Origin: Iodobacter sp025352645
GTDB lineage: Bacteria; Pseudomonadota; Gammaproteobacteria; Burkholderiales; Chitinibacteraceae
Length of the DNA: 64,000 bases
Direction: 5' to 3'
Assembly (NCBI RefSeq): GCF_033446605.1
Contig: NZ_JAWQUO010000001.1
Coordinates: forward strand, 138,569 to 202,568
Position numbers and translations under genes: made by a program. The notes beneath the pieces are model-generated. The model made no database searches and was not told the DNA's origin. It saw only the letters and a program-made list of their open reading frames with translations. Shown here in pieces: positions 8,509-16,496 of this stretch. Position 1 is the stretch's first letter. Every line of letters begins with the position of its first letter.

Positions 8509-8521
8509 TCTGCCCTCCCGT

Positions 8522-8597
8522 AGGCGAGTAGCTCAATTGGTAGAGCACCGGTCTCCAAAACCGGGGGTTGGGGGTTCGACACCCTCCTCGCCTGCCA
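8522..8597 (+). tRNA. tRNA-Trp (CCA)
   Basis: 76-nt cloverleaf with encoded CCA; acceptor AGGCGAG...CTCGCCT, G discriminator; anticodon loop CTCCAAA gives CCA. Placed between tufB and secE, a conserved proteobacterial arrangement. Confidence 0.97.
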
Positions 8598-8609
8598 CGG
8601 TTTAGACAT

Positions 8610-8642
8610 CAGAGCCGTTTCCATAGGGAACGGCTCTGTTTT
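8610..8642 (+). terminator. Hairpin between tRNA-Trp and secE
   Basis: Near-perfect 13-base stem CAGAGCCGTTTCC (8610-8622) with GGGAACGGCTCTG (8626-8638) and a short loop, followed by TTTTA. It would release tRNA-Trp and attenuate entry into secE-nusG; no other promoter is obvious before secE. Confidence 0.7.
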
Positions 8643-8665
8643 ATCCAAGTTTCCGAATCGGACAA

Positions 8666-9019
8666 ATGGTTAGCATCGATAAAATCAAGATCGCAGCAGC
8701 ATTGCTGTTGGTTGCATTGGGCGTTACTGGGTTCTACCTGGTTCCGACTGATCAAGGGGTTGTCCGTTCACTGCCTGTGGTGCTTAGTTTGGCACTTGCA
8801 GGTTTTGTGCTATGGTTTTCAGGTCCGGGTCGTGCGTTTGTGGATTACGCGCGTGACTCAATTAAAGAGGCACAGAAAGTTGTGTTTCCGACTCGAAAAG
8901 AAACCTGGCAGATGACGGGCGTTGTATTCCTGTTCGTAGGGGTGCTGTCTCTCTTTATGTGGGCAGTCGACTCTGGTCTGACATGGGTATTCTATGATCT
9001 GATTTTGGGTCGTGGCTAA
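8666..9019 (+). CDS. secE: Preprotein translocase subunit SecE
   Basis: Essential membrane component of the SecYEG channel, 117 residues with three predicted membrane segments as in the long proteobacterial form (two near residues 9-27 and 36-53, the conserved one near 84-104). The amphipathic conserved text EAQKVVFPTRKETWQ precedes the last segment. It is directly followed by nusG. Confidence 0.95.
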   Translation: MVSIDKIKIAAALLLVALGVTGFYLVPTDQGVVRSLPVVLSLALAGFVLWFSGPGRAFVDYARDSIKEAQKVVFPTRKETWQMTGVVFLFVGVLSLFMWAVDSGLTWVFYDLILGRG

Positions 9020-9044
9020 GTAAACGGGAAAGCGGAGTATCTGA

Positions 9045-9578
9045 ATGTCTATGCGTTGGTATGTGGTACACGCCTATTCCGGCTTTGAGAAAAGTGTGCA
9101 AAAGGCGCTGATTGAGCGGATCGAACGTGCAGATATGTTGCACTTATTCGGTCAGATCTTAGTGCCGGTTGAAGAAGTGATGGAAGTGAAGGCTGGCACT
9201 CGTAAGCTGACCGAACGGAAGCTCTTCCCGGGTTATGTATTTGTTGAGATGGAAATGGGTGATGAAACCTGGCACTTGGTAAAGAGTACTGCCAAGGTTA
9301 GCGGTTTCATTGGTGGTGTGGGTAATCGTCCTACACCTTTGCCTGAGCGTGAAGTTAAATCTATGCTTCAGCAAGTGCAGGAAGGGGTTGAGAAGCCGCG
9401 TCCTAAAATCTTGTTTGAAGTGGGCGAAGAGCTTCGTGTTACAGAAGGCCCGTTTGCAGACTTTAATGCAACTGTTGTGGATGTAGATTACGATAAGAGT
9501 CGGATTAAAGTTTCTGTACTTATCTTTGGTCGTGCAACACCAGTTGAAGTGGATTTTGCACAGGTTGAAAAGATCTGA
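9045..9578 (+). CDS. nusG: Transcription termination/antitermination protein NusG
   Basis: Binds RNA polymerase, suppresses pausing and couples to Rho or ribosomal protein S10. 177 residues: N-terminal NGN domain beginning MRWYVVHAYSGFE, conserved LFPGYVFVEM, and C-terminal KOW domain (GEELRVTEGPFADFNATV). Start ATG 9045; ATG 9051 two codons later is an alternative. Lies 25 bases after secE. Confidence 0.96.
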   Translation: MSMRWYVVHAYSGFEKSVQKALIERIERADMLHLFGQILVPVEEVMEVKAGTRKLTERKLFPGYVFVEMEMGDETWHLVKSTAKVSGFIGGVGNRPTPLPEREVKSMLQQVQEGVEKPRPKILFEVGEELRVTEGPFADFNATVVDVDYDKSRIKVSVLIFGRATPVEVDFAQVEKI

Positions 9579-9660
9579 TCTGTGTAGTGTGGTGCCAATT
9601 AGGTGCCGATAGGGGAGCGAGTTTTTTTGCTCGCGTTTGACCCAAATTTAGGAGTTTTAA
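9579..9660 (+). promoter_or_regulatory. rplK leader, possible L1 target
   Basis: Short spacer with repeated GGTGCC and a small hairpin GCGAG/CTCGC (9617-9621 with 9630-9634) around a T-rich loop, then TAGGAG before rplK. In other bacteria L1 represses the rplKA mRNA by binding here. No confident match to the 23S L1 site was made by eye. Confidence 0.35.
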
Positions 9661-10092
9661 ATGGCTAAGAAAATTATTGGCTATATCAAGCTGCAAGTGC
9701 CAGCTGGTAAAGCAAATCCATCGCCACCGATTGGTCCAGCTCTGGGTCAACGTGGTCTGAATATTATGAATTTCTGCAAGGAATTCAATGCGGCTACTCA
9801 AGGTATCGAGCCAGGTCTGCCAATTCCTGTAGTTATTACTGCTTTTGCAGACAAATCATTTACCTTCGTGATGAAGAGCCCACCAGCAACGATCTTGCTG
9901 AAAAAAGCTGCTGGTATCACTAAGGGTAGCGCTAAGCCACATACTGACAAAGTTGGTTCTGTGTCACGCGCTCAGCTTGAAGAAATCGTTAAGACCAAGA
10001 ATGCTGACTTGACCGGTGCAGATATGGACGCAGCTGTGCGTACTATCGCTGGTTCAGCTCGTTCGATGGGTCTGACCGTGGAGGGTGTGTAA
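9661..10092 (+). CDS. rplK: 50S ribosomal protein L11
   Basis: Binds the GTPase-associated region of 23S rRNA. 143 residues; N-terminal KLQVPAGKANPSPPIGPALG is the family hallmark, and the C-terminal RNA-binding domain ends RTIAGSARSMGLTVEGV. AGGAG seven bases upstream. Its stop directly abuts the rplA start. Confidence 0.97.
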   Translation: MAKKIIGYIKLQVPAGKANPSPPIGPALGQRGLNIMNFCKEFNAATQGIEPGLPIPVVITAFADKSFTFVMKSPPATILLKKAAGITKGSAKPHTDKVGSVSRAQLEEIVKTKNADLTGADMDAAVRTIAGSARSMGLTVEGV

Positions 10093-10788
10093 ATGGCTAA
10101 GCTATCTAAACGCCTGAAGGCACTGAATGCAACTGTTGATTCAAACAAGTTGTACGCTGTTGATGAAGCGATTGCGCTGGTTAAAGCCGCTGCAACTGCT
10201 AAATTTGTTGAATCAATCGACGTTTCTGTTAATTTAGGTATTGACGCACGTAAGTCGGACCAAGTGGTTCGCGGTGCTGTTGTATTGCCTAAAGGTACTG
10301 GTAAGTCAGTTCGCGTAGCCGTGTTCGCACAAGGTGCAAATGCTGAAGCTGCTCGTGCTGCTGGTGCAGAAATCGTTGGTTTCGATGATTTAGCTGAATC
10401 GATCAAAGCCGGTAATATGGACTTCGACGTTGTTATTGCTTCTCCAGATGCAATGCGCGTTGTTGGTCAATTAGGTCAGATCTTGGGCCCACGTGGCCTG
10501 ATGCCTAACCCGAAAGTTGGTACTGTAACTCCGAACGTTGCTGAAGCAGTTAAAAATGCTAAAGCCGGTCAAGTTCAATACCGTACTGACAAGGGTGGTA
10601 TCGTGCACGCTACTTTAGGTCGCGCTACTTTTGAAGTGGCTGATCTGAAAGAAAACTTGTTAGCGCTGGTTGATGCGCTGCAAAAAGCTAAACCAGCTTC
10701 ATCTAAAGGTGTATACCTGAAGAAGATCGCTGTATCGAGCACTATGGGTGTAGGCGTTCGCGTCGAAACCGCTTCGGTAGTAGCTTAA
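10093..10788 (+). CDS. rplA: 50S ribosomal protein L1
   Basis: Forms the L1 stalk at the E site and acts as translational repressor of rplKA in other bacteria. 231 residues; central GLMPNPKVGTVT motif present. Begins at the base after the rplK stop, implying translational coupling. Confidence 0.97.
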   Translation: MAKLSKRLKALNATVDSNKLYAVDEAIALVKAAATAKFVESIDVSVNLGIDARKSDQVVRGAVVLPKGTGKSVRVAVFAQGANAEAARAAGAEIVGFDDLAESIKAGNMDFDVVIASPDAMRVVGQLGQILGPRGLMPNPKVGTVTPNVAEAVKNAKAGQVQYRTDKGGIVHATLGRATFEVADLKENLLALVDALQKAKPASSKGVYLKKIAVSSTMGVGVRVETASVVA

Positions 10789-10797
10789 GTATTATTA

Positions 10798-10819
10798 GGG
10801 TCAGTCAAGCGACTGACCC
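10798..10819 (+). promoter_or_regulatory. Perfect hairpin after rplA
   Basis: Nine-base perfect stem GGGTCAGTC/GACTGACCC with loop AAGC, 9 bases after rplA. No T-run follows, so it is probably an RNA 3'-end stabiliser or processing structure rather than a full terminator. Confidence 0.5.
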
Positions 10820-11059
10820 TGTCGACTTTGGGCTTGGCAAAATATCGCCAAGGTTGTCAAAGACCGTAGGTGCCATAAGATCTCTTGTGGCTTAATCCGG
10901 CTCCCAAAAGCCAGCCTACGCAGACGGTGCGCCCGAATCTATAGGTTCTAAATGCATTGCCCTTGTGGCATTGTTGTTAGCTCTCCTGAATTAAAGGTCG
11001 CCGTTTGATTGGGTGGTGCGATTTATTCGCGCTGAACTACTAACCAATGGAGGTAGACC
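10820..11059 (+). promoter_or_regulatory. L10-type leader of rplJL
   Basis: 240 bases without a gene, rich in pairing. CGTAGG (10865-10870) pairs with CCTACG (10915-10920) and encloses hairpin GCCATAAGA/TCTTGTGGC (10872-10891) and GGCT/AGCC (10899-10912), a junction like the known L10(L12)4 autoregulatory leader. CTTGGC/GCCAAG (10833-10852) forms a further upstream hairpin. Position directly before rplJ fits translational repression by L10-L7/L12. Confidence 0.6.
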
Positions 11060-11602
11060 TTGAGTCTCAATCTTGAAGACAAAAAGGCGGTAGTCGCTGA
11101 GATCGCAGCAGAAGTTGCTACAGCTCAGACGATTATTATCGCTGAATACCGAGGTATCGGCGTTGCAAGCATGACTACACTGCGCAAACAAGCGCGTGAG
11201 TCAGGTGTGTTCCTGCGTGTTCTGAAAAACACGCTGGCACGCCGTGCGGTTGCAGGAACTCCGTTCGCTGAGTTGGCAGACCAAATGGTTGGCCCACTGG
11301 TGTACGGTATTTCCGAAGACCCAGTAGCTGCAGCAAAAGTTTTGGACACATTCGCAAAGAAAGACGCGAAAATTGTGATCAAGGCTGGTTCTTATGATGG
11401 TAAGGTAATGAATGCAGAAGAAGTATCTGTTCTTGCATCTATTCCAAGCCGTGAAGAACTGCTGTCCAAGCTGCTGTACGTTATGCAAGCACCGATGGCT
11501 GGTTTCGCACGTGGCCTTGCCGCGCTGGCAGAGAAGAAGTCCGAAGGCGTTGCCGCTCCGGTGGAGGCTACAGAAGCCCCAGCCGAAGAAGCAACTGCAT
11601 AA
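11060..11602 (+). CDS. rplJ: 50S ribosomal protein L10
   Basis: Base of the L7/L12 stalk; 180 residues including an acidic Ala/Glu-rich tail. I accept TTG at 11060 as start: GGAGG (11049-11053) lies six bases upstream, the N-terminus MSLNLEDKKAVVAEI matches relatives, and no in-frame ATG is near. A weak start codon fits tight translational control through the upstream leader. Confidence 0.95.
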   Translation: MSLNLEDKKAVVAEIAAEVATAQTIIIAEYRGIGVASMTTLRKQARESGVFLRVLKNTLARRAVAGTPFAELADQMVGPLVYGISEDPVAAAKVLDTFAKKDAKIVIKAGSYDGKVMNAEEVSVLASIPSREELLSKLLYVMQAPMAGFARGLAALAEKKSEGVAAPVEATEAPAEEATA

Positions 11603-11662
11603 AAGACTACTTAAACACGATTGTTGTATTAAAACAGACAAGATTTTCAGGAGTATTAATAA

Positions 11663-12031
11663 ATGGCTCTGACTAAAGACGATATCCTCGAAGCAGTATC
11701 TGCTTTAACCGTAATGGAATTGAATGAGCTGGTTAAGGCATTCGAAGAAAAGTTTGGCGTTTCTGCTGCTGCTGTTGCAGTTGCTGGCCCAGCTGCAGCT
11801 GGTGCTGCTGTTGAAGAAAAGACAGAATTCGATGTAATTCTGCTTGGCGCTGGCGCTAACAAAGTAGGTACCATCAAGATCGTTCGTGAACTGACAGGTC
11901 TTGGCCTGAAAGAAGCGAAAGACCTAGTTGACGGCGCTCCTAAGTCTGTGAAAGAAGGCATTTCTAAGGCTGATGCAGAAGCTATGGTTAAGAAACTCAT
12001 CGAAGCTGGTGCAACAGCTGAGATGAAGTAA
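11663..12031 (+). CDS. rplL: 50S ribosomal protein L7/L12
   Basis: Multi-copy stalk protein recruiting translation GTPases. 122 residues: N-terminal dimerisation helices, Ala-rich hinge (AAAVAVAGPAAAGAA), and C-terminal domain with KIKIVRE-like TIKIVRELTGLGLKEAKDLV. AGGAG upstream. Confidence 0.97.
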   Translation: MALTKDDILEAVSALTVMELNELVKAFEEKFGVSAAAVAVAGPAAAGAAVEEKTEFDVILLGAGANKVGTIKIVRELTGLGLKEAKDLVDGAPKSVKEGISKADAEAMVKKLIEAGATAEMK

Positions 12032-12053
12032 GCATTATTTAGTATGTAGTGAA

Positions 12054-12082
12054 GGCAGGCGGAGGAATCCGCCTGCCCTTTT
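12054..12082 (+). terminator. rplL-rpoB attenuator
   Basis: Perfect ten-base stem GGCAGGCGGA/TCCGCCTGCC with GGAA loop, followed by CTTTTGCG. The weak U-tract and the position match the partial terminator that lowers rpoBC relative to rplJL expression in E. coli. Confidence 0.65.
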
Positions 12083-12109
12083 GCGTTTGTGTCTATTGCT
12101 TAGCTTACA

Positions 12110-12214
12110 GCTGATCCCGATATATGTCGGTTAGCGGAATCCAGCTTGTGTACTTTGCAAGCAGTTGTCAAACCGGAAACCGCTCACAAACACGTTGGCG
12201 GGCGTTTGCGGTTT
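12110..12214 (+). promoter_or_regulatory. Structured rpoB leader
   Basis: Two further hairpins follow the attenuator: GCTGATC-CCGA/TCGG-TTAGC (about 12108-12135), where E. coli has an RNase III site, and AAACCGC (12177-12183) with GCGGTTT (12208-12214), extended by AAAC/GTTT inside. The second ends just before the rpoB ribosome binding site. Confidence 0.45.
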
Positions 12215-12244
12215 GTCCTTTGCGCCCCACTCCATGGAGAGTTT

Positions 12245-15200
12245 ATGAGTATCAAGTACTCGTTCACTGAGAAAAAACGCATTCGTAAAAGTTTTGCGAA
12301 ACGGAAGAGCGTCCTTGAGGTGCCGTTCCTGCTCGCAACACAGATCGATTCTTATAGCGAATACCTGCAGCTAGGGGTTCCGGCAGATTCTCGCCGGATG
12401 ATCGGTCTACAAGCAGCGTTTAATTCGATTTTCCCTATCGTCTCTCATAACGAAAACGCTCGATTGGAGTTTGTGCATTACTCCCTCGGCGATCCTGCTT
12501 TTGATGTGCTTGAGTGCCAGCAGCGAGGTATTACCTTCGCCGCTCCACTGCGCGCGCGCGTACGTCTCGTGATCATGGATCGCGAAGCGTCTAAGCCAAC
12601 CATCAAAGAAGTTAAAGAACAAGACGTTTACTTTGGCGAAGTGCCATTGATGACGCGCACTGGTTCTTTTGTGATCAACGGTACAGAGCGGGTTATTGTT
12701 AGCCAGCTGCATCGTTCTCCTGGCGTGTTCTTTGAACACGACAAGGGCAAGACTCACTCTTCTGGCAAGCTGCTGTTCTCGGCACGGATTATTCCGTACC
12801 GTGGCTCTTGGTTAGATTTTGAGTTTGATCCAAAAGATTTACTGTTCTTCCGTATCGACCGTCGTCGCAAGATGCCGGTAACCACTTTGCTGAAAGCTTT
12901 GGGTTACAACCCAGAACAAATTTTGGCTGGTTTCTTTGATACTGATACTTTCCTGATGGACGAAGATGGCCTGTGCTTAGAGCTCGTGGCTGAACGTCTG
13001 AAAGGCGAAGTTGCGAAATTCGATATCGTTGCTGATGACGGTAAAGTACTCGTACAAAAAGATAAACGTATTACAGCTAAAACGATTCGCGATATCAACG
13101 CGTCTGGTTTGCAGAAGATTCCAGTACCTTTGGACTTCTTCTATGGCCGTATCTTGGCTCACAATGTTGTTGATCCAATTACCGGCGAAGTGCTGGCAAA
13201 GGCCAACGAAGAAGTGACCGAAGATCTGGCTGTTAAGCTGGATATGGCCGATGTGAAGTCGGTGAAGGTGCTGTTTGTTAATGATCTGGATCAAGGTGCA
13301 TTCCTGTCCCAGACATTGCGTTCAGATGATGTAGCTGACCAGTACGGTGCTCGCGTAGCGATCTACCGCATGATGCGCCCTGGTGAGCCGCCGACCGAAG
13401 ATTCGGTTGAAGCGCTATTTAAGGGCCTGTTCTTCGCGCCTGAGCGTTACGATTTGTCTGCGGTAGGCCGTATGAAGTTTAACCGCCGTGCTTACCCTGA
13501 TCGCTTAGAAGAAAAAGCGCCAGGCTGGCAACGTCGTTTCTACGAAGAAACAGGCCCACGTGGTGTTGAAGGCGCAGGTATTCTGTGCACTGCAGACATC
13601 ATTGCTGTGATCGGTATCCTCTTGGAATTACGTAACGGCCGTGGCGATATTGATGATATCGATCACTTAGGCAATCGTCGTGTGCGCTCGGTAGGTGAGT
13701 TGGCGGAAAACCAATTCCGCGCTGGTTTGGTTCGTGTAGAGCGCGCTGTTAAAGAGCGTCTATCACAAGCAGAATCAGACAACCTGATGCCGCATGATTT
13801 GATTAATGCCAAGCCTGTTTCGGCTGCCATTAAAGAATTCTTCGGTTCTTCACAGTTATCGCAATTTATGGATCAAACCAATCCATTGTCAGAAATCACG
13901 CACAAGCGTCGTGTTTCTGCTTTGGGACCAGGCGGTTTGACTCGTGAGCGTGCGGGCTTTGAGGTTCGTGACGTGCATCCGACGCATTACGGTCGTGTTT
14001 GCCCGATCGAAACACCGGAAGGTCCAAACATTGGTCTGATCAACTCGCTTTCTTGCTTTGCGCGTACCAATAGCTACGGCTTCTTGGAAACACCGTATCG
14101 CAAAGTGATCGATTGTAAAGTAACCGACCAAATCGAATACCTGTCTGCTATTGAAGAAGGCAAGTACGTTGTTGCTCAGGCGAATGCCGAGTTCGACGAA
14201 GAAGGTCGTTTAACTGATGAGTTTGTAACTTGCCGCTCTAACGGCGACACCATCGTGGCTGCGCCAGATCGCGTGCAGTACATGGATGTGGCACCTAGCC
14301 AGATCGTATCGGTAGCTGCTTCATTGATTCCATTCTTGGAACACGATGATGCCAACCGTGCGTTGATGGGCGCCAACATGCAGCGTCAAGCGGTACCTTG
14401 CTTACGCGCTCAAGCGCCGTTTGTAGGTACGGGTATTGAACGTACATGTGCCACTGACTCAGGTACAGCAGTAACCGCATTGCGCGGTGGTGTGGTTGAT
14501 TATGTAGATGCAGCTCGTGTGGTTATTCGTGTAAACGATGACGAAGCGATTGCTGGTGAAACAGGGGTAGATATTTACAACCTGATTAAATTCACCCGTT
14601 CTAACCAGAACACCAATACCAACCAAAAACCAGTGGTTATCCGTGGCAGCATTATTGCTAAGGGTGATGTCATTGCGGATGGCGCTTCAACTGACTTGGG
14701 CGAAATGGCTCTGGGTCAGAATATGACTATCGCGTTTATGCCATGGAACGGTTTCAACTTCGAAGATTCGATTTTGATCTCGGAAGATGTGGTTGCTAAC
14801 GATCGTTATACTTCGATTCACATCGAAGAATTGAACGTTATGGCGCGTGACACCAAGCTGGGTGCTGAAGAAATTACCCGTGATATCTCCAATCTGTCCG
14901 AGCGCATGCTGGGCCGTCTGGATGAATCTGGTGTGGTTTACATCGGTGCTGAAGTTGAAGCGGGCGATGTATTGTGCGGTAAGGTGACACCTAAGGGTGA
15001 AACTCAGCTGACTCCTGAAGAAAAGCTCTTACGGGCGATCTTCGGTGAAAAAGCCTCCGACGTTAAAGATACTTCGCTGCGCGTGCCGTCTGGCATGGTG
15101 GGTACGGTTATTGACGTGCAAGTGTTTACTCGTGAAGGCGTGGAGCGCGATCGTCGTGCCCAATCCATCATCGATGATCAACTACGTCGCTATCGTCAAG

Positions 15201-16429
15201 ATTTGAACGATCAATTACGTATTGTGCAAAGCGATTTGTTCGAGCGTATTGAGCGGATGATCGTGGGTAAAGTTGCCAACGGCGGCCCAATGAAGTTGGC
15301 TAAGGGCGTAGAAATCACCAAAGAATATTTGCTTGGCTTGCCAGCAAAAATTGATTGGTTCGATATTCGCCTGAGCGACGAAGAAGCTGCTCGTCAACTA
15401 GAAGCCATGAAAGATCTGATTGGTCAGATGCGTACTGAGTTCGACCTACGTTTTGAAGATAAAAAACGTAAGCTAACTCAAGGTGACGAATTGCCACCTG
15501 GCGTGATCAAGATGGTGAAAGTGTATGTGGCGGTTAAACGTCGCTTACAGCCGGGCGATAAGATGGCCGGCCGTCACGGTAACAAGGGTGTGGTTTCCAA
15601 GATTCTGCCGATTGAAGATCTGCCATACATGGCAGATGGTACAACGGTAGACATCGTTCTGAACCCATTGGGCGTTCCTTCGCGGATGAACATTGGTCAG
15701 ATTCTGGAGATGCACTTAGGTTGGGCGGCTAAGGGTATTGGTCAGCGTATTGATGCGATGCTGCGTGAGCAACGTGCTGGTATGTTGCTTGATATGCGTG
15801 CGTACTTAAACAAGATCTATAACACCAGTGGTAAGACTGAAGACATCGACGGTCTGACTGATGAAGAATTGATCGAGTTGGCACGTGGCCTGCGTAACGG
15901 TATGACTTTTGCAAGCCCGGTATTTGACGGTGCGAAAGAGTCGGAAATCTATCAGATGTTGGACTTAGCTTACCCAAGCGAAGATCCACACACCCAGTTA
16001 CTGGATTTCAACAGCAGCAAGACACAAATGCAGCTGTTTGATGGCCGTAACGGTGAACCATTTGAGCGCAAGGTTACAGTTGGTGTGATGCACTACCTGA
16101 AACTGCATCACTTGGTTGACGATAAGATGCACGCTCGCTCCACTGGTCCTTACTCTCTCGTAACGCAACAACCACTGGGCGGTAAAGCTCAGTTTGGTGG
16201 TCAGCGCTTCGGTGAGATGGAAGTTTGGGCGTTGGAAGCATACGGTGCGGCTTACACCTTGCAAGAAATGTTGACCGTGAAGTCAGATGATGTGAACGGT
16301 CGTACTAAGGTGTATGAAAACATCGTGAAGGGCGATCACCGGATTGATGCGGGCATGCCGGAATCCTTCAATGTGCTTGTGAAGGAAATCCGCTCACTCG
16401 GTATCGATATCGATCTGGAAACGTATTGA
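12245..16429 (+). CDS. rpoB: RNA polymerase subunit beta
   Basis: Catalytic core subunit, 1394 residues, starting MSIKYSFTEKKRIRKSFAKR. ATG 12245 follows GGAGAG; the frame upstream to 12146 is leader sequence. The rifampicin region GSSQLSQFMDQTNPLSE, the switch/active-site text HYGRVCPIETPEGPN, and the C-terminal GGKAQFGGQRFGEMEVWAL are intact. The rifampicin region has Thr where E. coli has Asn, which I read as lineage variation rather than resistance. rpoC follows after 67 bases. Confidence 0.98.
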   Translation: MSIKYSFTEKKRIRKSFAKRKSVLEVPFLLATQIDSYSEYLQLGVPADSRRMIGLQAAFNSIFPIVSHNENARLEFVHYSLGDPAFDVLECQQRGITFAAPLRARVRLVIMDREASKPTIKEVKEQDVYFGEVPLMTRTGSFVINGTERVIVSQLHRSPGVFFEHDKGKTHSSGKLLFSARIIPYRGSWLDFEFDPKDLLFFRIDRRRKMPVTTLLKALGYNPEQILAGFFDTDTFLMDEDGLCLELVAERLKGEVAKFDIVADDGKVLVQKDKRITAKTIRDINASGLQKIPVPLDFFYGRILAHNVVDPITGEVLAKANEEVTEDLAVKLDMADVKSVKVLFVNDLDQGAFLSQTLRSDDVADQYGARVAIYRMMRPGEPPTEDSVEALFKGLFFAPERYDLSAVGRMKFNRRAYPDRLEEKAPGWQRRFYEETGPRGVEGAGILCTADIIAVIGILLELRNGRGDIDDIDHLGNRRVRSVGELAENQFRAGLVRVERAVKERLSQAESDNLMPHDLINAKPVSAAIKEFFGSSQLSQFMDQTNPLSEITHKRRVSALGPGGLTRERAGFEVRDVHPTHYGRVCPIETPEGPNIGLINSLSCFARTNSYGFLETPYRKVIDCKVTDQIEYLSAIEEGKYVVAQANAEFDEEGRLTDEFVTCRSNGDTIVAAPDRVQYMDVAPSQIVSVAASLIPFLEHDDANRALMGANMQRQAVPCLRAQAPFVGTGIERTCATDSGTAVTALRGGVVDYVDAARVVIRVNDDEAIAGETGVDIYNLIKFTRSNQNTNTNQKPVVIRGSIIAKGDVIADGASTDLGEMALGQNMTIAFMPWNGFNFEDSILISEDVVANDRYTSIHIEELNVMARDTKLGAEEITRDISNLSERMLGRLDESGVVYIGAEVEAGDVLCGKVTPKGETQLTPEEKLLRAIFGEKASDVKDTSLRVPSGMVGTVIDVQVFTREGVERDRRAQSIIDDQLRRYRQDLNDQLRIVQSDLFERIERMIVGKVANGGPMKLAKGVEITKEYLLGLPAKIDWFDIRLSDEEAARQLEAMKDLIGQMRTEFDLRFEDKKRKLTQGDELPPGVIKMVKVYVAVKRRLQPGDKMAGRHGNKGVVSKILPIEDLPYMADGTTVDIVLNPLGVPSRMNIGQILEMHLGWAAKGIGQRIDAMLREQRAGMLLDMRAYLNKIYNTSGKTEDIDGLTDEELIELARGLRNGMTFASPVFDGAKESEIYQMLDLAYPSEDPHTQLLDFNSSKTQMQLFDGRNGEPFERKVTVGVMHYLKLHHLVDDKMHARSTGPYSLVTQQPLGGKAQFGGQRFGEMEVWALEAYGAAYTLQEMLTVKSDDVNGRTKVYENIVKGDHRIDAGMPESFNVLVKEIRSLGIDIDLETY

Positions 16430-16447
16430 TTCGTGGGGTAGTTAGTT

Positions 16448-16466
16448 GGCGGGCAAAGTGCCCGCC
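16448..16466 (+). promoter_or_regulatory. rpoB-rpoC intercistronic hairpin
   Basis: Perfect seven-base stem GGCGGGC/GCCCGCC with loop AAAGT, no T-run. It lies 30 bases before the rpoC start and could affect mRNA stability or rpoC translation. Confidence 0.45.
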
Positions 16467-16496
16467 ACACCCCGAACGCCTCACTGGAGTCAAAGA

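Noticed and set aside
13800..14100. Possible rifampicin resistance change in rpoB (Thr in SQFMDQTNPLSE)
   Set aside because: The position varies among species and the well-known resistance residues around it (Asp, His, Ser contexts) look wild type.
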